Assembly (NCBI GenBank): GCA_900556645.1
Contig: USPJ01000037.1
Location: 1-8,229 of the forward strand
Direction: 5' to 3'
Length of the DNA: 8,229 bases
DNA from: an uncultured Lachnospiraceae bacterium
GTDB lineage: Bacteria; Bacillota_A; Clostridia; Lachnospirales; Lachnospiraceae
Below, piece by piece: positions 6,150 through 8,229 of this stretch. The notes under the pieces were generated by a model. The model ran no database searches. It was not told where the DNA came from and saw only the letters and a list, made by a program, of their open reading frames with translations. Positions within the stretch are counted from its first letter, which is position 1. Every line of letters begins with the position of its first letter. The translations under genes were made by a program, and so were the position numbers.

Positions 6150-7829
6150 ATGTTACGGAATCTACACGTGAAAAATTTAGCCCTGATTGATGAATTAGAG
6201 GTGGATTTTGAGCAGGGACTCAATATCCTTACCGGGGAGACCGGTGCGGGAAAATCCTTAATTATCGGGTCAATCGGAATGGCACTTGGCGAAAAAGTAC
6301 CAAAAGAAATGATAAAAGAAAATGCGGATTTTGCCTTGGCAGAATTGGTGTTTGAAGTAACCGGGGAAGAAAAAACGGAAAAACTAAAGGCATTGGATAT
6401 CTATCCGGAGGACGGACTTGTGATTATGAGCCGTAAAATTTCCGGCGGCAGAAGTATTGCAAAAATCAATTCCGAAAGTGTGTCTGCGGCAAAGCTAAGG
6501 GAGGTATCCGAGCTGCTGATTGATATTCACGGGCAACATGAACATCAGTCCCTGACCCAGAAAAAGCATCAGCTGGCACTTTTGGATGAATATGCCAAGG
6601 AGGATATCGGAGAGCTGAAAGCGGCGGTGAAGTCTTCTTATGAAGCCTATATGGCAGTTCTGAGAGAATTGGAAGAAAAGGACTTGGATGAGGAACAGCA
6701 GAAACGGGAACTGTCTTTTTTGGAATTTGAATTGCAGGAAATAGAAGGGGCAAACCTGAAAATCGGAGAAGATTCGGAATTAGAAGAGCAATATCAGAAA
6801 TTAGTGAACCATAAGAAAATCATGGACTCCTGTATGATGGCACACCAACAGACCGCAGGAGAAGGGGACAGTGCTACGGAACAACTGGGAAGAGCGGTAC
6901 GGGAATTGTCCACCGTCAGCGGATATGATGAGCGTTTACAGGAATTGGAGGAACAGTTAGCAGAGATTGACAATCTTTTAAATGATTTTAACCGTGAGCT
7001 GGCAGATTACATGGGAGAAAGTGAATTTGCAGAGGAGAGCTTTTACGAGACAGAAAAGCGTTTGGATGAAATCAATCATTTAAAATCCAAGTACGGAAAT
7101 ACCATTGAAAAGATTCTGGAGGTAAAAGAGGAGAAAGAAACCAGAGTACAGGAACTGCAGGACTATGATGCGTATCTGCTGGGGTTAAAAGAGAGAGAAA
7201 AGGTTCTCAAAGAGGAACTGGAGTTATATAGTAATAAATTGTCCGAAATGCGTAAAAAATATGCAAAAGAGCTGACCGCATTGGTGGAGGAACATTTAAA
7301 GGAATTGAATTTTGAGACTGTCCGTTTTGAAATGCGTTTTGAAAAACTGGCTCATTTTACAGCAAACGGAACTGATGATGCACAGTTTTTGATTTCTACC
7401 AATCCGGGAGAAGAGGTAAAACCCTTGGGAAGTATTGCGTCAGGAGGAGAAATTTCACGAATTATGCTGGCGTTAAAGACGGTTCTGGCAGAAAATGATG
7501 AGATAGACACCCTGATTTTTGATGAGATTGATACGGGAATCAGCGGAAGGACGGCACAGAAGGTTTCGGAAAAAATGAATTTAATCGGACGAAACCATCA
7601 GGTCATCTGTATTACCCATTTGCCACAGATTGCAGCAATGGCAGATACCCATTTTTTAATTGAAAAACAGGTGGAAGGCGGAGCTACTCATTCAAGAATT
7701 GTCAAAATGAAAGAGGAAGAAAGTGTAGAAGAATTGGCAAGAATGTTGGGTGGTGTCACAATTACAGAGACTGTTTTGGAAAATGCACGGGAAATGAAAA
7801 ATCTTGCGGCAAAAACCAAAAACTCCTAG
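6150..7829 (+). CDS. recN: DNA repair protein RecN (SMC-like ATPase)
   Basis: SMC-like ATPase recruited early to DNA double-strand breaks, helping end organisation and RecA-mediated recombination. The 559 residues match the usual length. Seen: N-terminal ATPase lobe with LHVKNLALIDELEVDF (5-20) and Walker A GETGAGKS (29-36), the IDIHGQHEHQSL segment (124-135) typical of RecN, a long glutamate/lysine-rich antiparallel coiled coil (about 150-375), then the C-terminal lobe with ABC signature SGGEISR (431-437), Walker B DTLIFDEID (453-461; Asp458, Glu459), D-loop-like GISG (463-466) and THLPQIAAMAD (489-499). AGGAG at 6140-6144, overlapping the argR stop, precedes the ATG by 5 bases. No LexA-type palindrome (GAAC-N4-GTTC) is visible just upstream, so damage induction, if any, would have to act from elsewhere. 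It is the last gene before the terminator. Confidence 0.97.
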   Translation: MLRNLHVKNLALIDELEVDFEQGLNILTGETGAGKSLIIGSIGMALGEKVPKEMIKENADFALAELVFEVTGEEKTEKLKALDIYPEDGLVIMSRKISGGRSIAKINSESVSAAKLREVSELLIDIHGQHEHQSLTQKKHQLALLDEYAKEDIGELKAAVKSSYEAYMAVLRELEEKDLDEEQQKRELSFLEFELQEIEGANLKIGEDSELEEQYQKLVNHKKIMDSCMMAHQQTAGEGDSATEQLGRAVRELSTVSGYDERLQELEEQLAEIDNLLNDFNRELADYMGESEFAEESFYETEKRLDEINHLKSKYGNTIEKILEVKEEKETRVQELQDYDAYLLGLKEREKVLKEELELYSNKLSEMRKKYAKELTALVEEHLKELNFETVRFEMRFEKLAHFTANGTDDAQFLISTNPGEEVKPLGSIASGGEISRIMLALKTVLAENDEIDTLIFDEIDTGISGRTAQKVSEKMNLIGRNHQVICITHLPQIAAMADTHFLIEKQVEGGATHSRIVKMKEEESVEELARMLGGVTITETVLENAREMKNLAAKTKNS

Positions 7830-7857
7830 TTTGAAAATGTAGGATATTCACATACTA
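7829..7857 (+). promoter_or_regulatory. Candidate sigma-G/sigma-F (forespore) promoter for spoIVB
   Basis: CATACTA at 7851-7857 is a full match to the forespore sigma-G/F -10 pattern CATWHTA. GTTTG at 7829-7833, 17 bases upstream, matches four of five positions of the -35 pattern gHATR. B. subtilis spoIVB is transcribed in the forespore by sigma-G, so a promoter of this class is expected here. The start point would fall near 7863-7866, inside the left arm or loop of the terminator hairpin, about 75 bases before the spoIVB ATG. The match is short and unsupported by expression data. Confidence 0.45.
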
Positions 7858-7887
7858 AAAGAGGCGTAGAAGCCTCTTTTTTGTTTT
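7857..7887 (+). terminator. Rho-independent terminator of the xseA-recN operon
   Basis: A nine-base-pair perfect stem AAAAGAGGC (7857-7865) / GCCTCTTTT (7872-7880) with a six-base loop GTAGAA is followed by a T-rich run (7877-7887, broken by one G). It starts 27 bases after the recN stop and is the only strong intrinsic terminator in the window. Confidence 0.9.
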
Positions 7888-7892
7888 GCGTA

Positions 7893-7912
7893 AAATTCCT
7901 TTTGGGGAATTT
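7893..7912 (+). other. Small inverted repeat in the spoIVB leader
   Basis: AAATTCC (7893-7899) and GGAATTT (7906-7912) form a perfect 7-bp stem with a 6-base loop. It is not followed by a T run, so it is not a terminator. It lies 10 bases before the spoIVB Shine-Dalgarno and, if transcription starts near 7863, would be a 5' leader hairpin. A protein-binding palindrome is the alternative; a chance match cannot be excluded. Confidence 0.35.
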
Positions 7913-7940
7913 CAGATAGATAAAGGAAGTGTGAAAATTG

Positions 7941-8229
7941 ATGAAAAAAAGAATTTGTGCGGGGATGTTGGTCTGCATACTATGTATGGGCTATCTTTCC
8001 ATGATGAATAAGATTCCAAATGAAGTAATGCTGCGGGAAGGAGAAGAACTGAAGATAGATTCCGGGATACCGCTGACTTATGAAAGGGTAGAGGCAGGAG
8101 AACAGGAGACGACTCTGGTTTCTCTGATGCTGAACAATAATATACCATCCCTCCAAGAAAGTCAGGAGGAAAAGAGTTATGTACTGTCCTGTAAAATTCT
8201 AGGGATAATTCCCATAAAAGAGGTTCATG
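7941..8229 (+). CDS. spoIVB: SpoIVB peptidase, N-terminal part (3' partial)
   Basis: Probable stage IV sporulation protein B, a forespore-secreted serine peptidase of the PDZ/SpoIVB type. In B. subtilis it crosses into the intermembrane space and cleaves SpoIVFA, which triggers pro-sigma-K processing by SpoIVFB. The first 96 residues are in the window: basic start MKKR, one hydrophobic membrane/signal segment (about residues 5-22, rich in Cys and Met), then a soluble stretch ending SCKILGIIPIKEVH. That ending resembles the conserved strand just before the PDZ domain in SpoIVB (B. subtilis has YDLAGFPIKKTKVHV there). The PDZ and peptidase domains lie beyond the window. The start is ATG 7941, with AAAGGAAGTG at 7922-7931 about 9 bases upstream; a TTG at 7938 is in frame but less likely. 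The call rests partly on synteny, since spoIVB follows recN in B. subtilis and spo0A would be expected next. The protein section alone would be weak evidence. Confidence 0.85.
   Translation, partial: MKKRICAGMLVCILCMGYLSMMNKIPNEVMLREGEELKIDSGIPLTYERVEAGEQETTLVSLMLNNNIPSLQESQEEKSYVLSCKILGIIPIKEVH

Noticed and set aside
7941..8003. Lipoprotein signal in SpoIVB (cysteines in the hydrophobic segment)
   Set aside because: None of Cys6, Cys12 or Cys15 is preceded by a lipobox-like [LVI]-x-[GA]; SpoIVB is known as a membrane-anchored, not lipidated, protein.
7912..8148. 78-codon minus-strand open frame opposite the spoIVB start
   Set aside because: It overlaps the better supported spoIVB start with a good Shine-Dalgarno and expected synteny; its translation has no recognisable motif.
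1..8229. Mobile element, CRISPR array, tRNA/rRNA or a novel multi-gene system
   Set aside because: Coding genes of known core families fill the window with almost no gaps; no terminal repeats, direct repeat arrays, transposase-like frames or structural RNA genes were seen.

Overview
The window reads as one co-directional housekeeping operon on the + strand, followed by the start of a sporulation gene. Gene order is xseA (5' end outside the window) - xseB - ispA - dxs - tlyA - nadK - argR - recN - terminator - spoIVB (3' end outside the window). This order is close to the Bacillus subtilis xseA-xseB-ispA-dxs-yqxC-ahrC-recN-spoIVB cluster. The difference is a NAD kinase gene between tlyA and argR, an arrangement I associate with Clostridia. 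The spoIVB start marks a spore former. Base composition, Shine-Dalgarno strength and the protein flavour (ArgR, NadK, Dxs) suggest a clostridial organism, probably Lachnospiraceae; that family assignment is inference.

Positions 1-1298 encode both subunits of exonuclease VII. Positions 1310-4074 encode two isoprenoid enzymes: farnesyl diphosphate synthase, and DXP synthase, the entry step of the MEP pathway. Positions 4071-4865 encode a TlyA-type rRNA 2'-O-methyltransferase and 4868-5668 a NAD kinase homologue. Positions 5689-6141 encode the arginine repressor ArgR and 6150-7829 the SMC-like repair protein RecN. Genes are separated by 1 to 20 bases or overlap by 4, and almost every start has a good Shine-Dalgarno, so a single polycistronic mRNA with translational coupling is expected. 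Two starts should be moved inward from the longest ORF: dxs to ATG 2206 and argR to ATG 5689.

The operon ends at a strong intrinsic terminator (7857-7887). The only non-coding stretch is the 111-base gap before spoIVB, which holds that terminator, a sequence resembling a forespore sigma-G/sigma-F promoter whose -10 abuts the terminator stem, and a second small hairpin.

The most unusual observation is in nadK. The C-terminal two thirds are well conserved, but the near-invariant GGDGT nucleotide-binding/catalytic motif of NAD kinases is absent, replaced by an unrelated short stretch around residues 43-52, with the frame kept open. This is either a real in-frame deletion giving an inactive or altered enzyme, or a sequence or assembly artefact. 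Apart from this and the promoter/terminator arrangement, the region looks like ordinary core genome; I see no mobile element, CRISPR array, RNA gene or novel multi-gene system.
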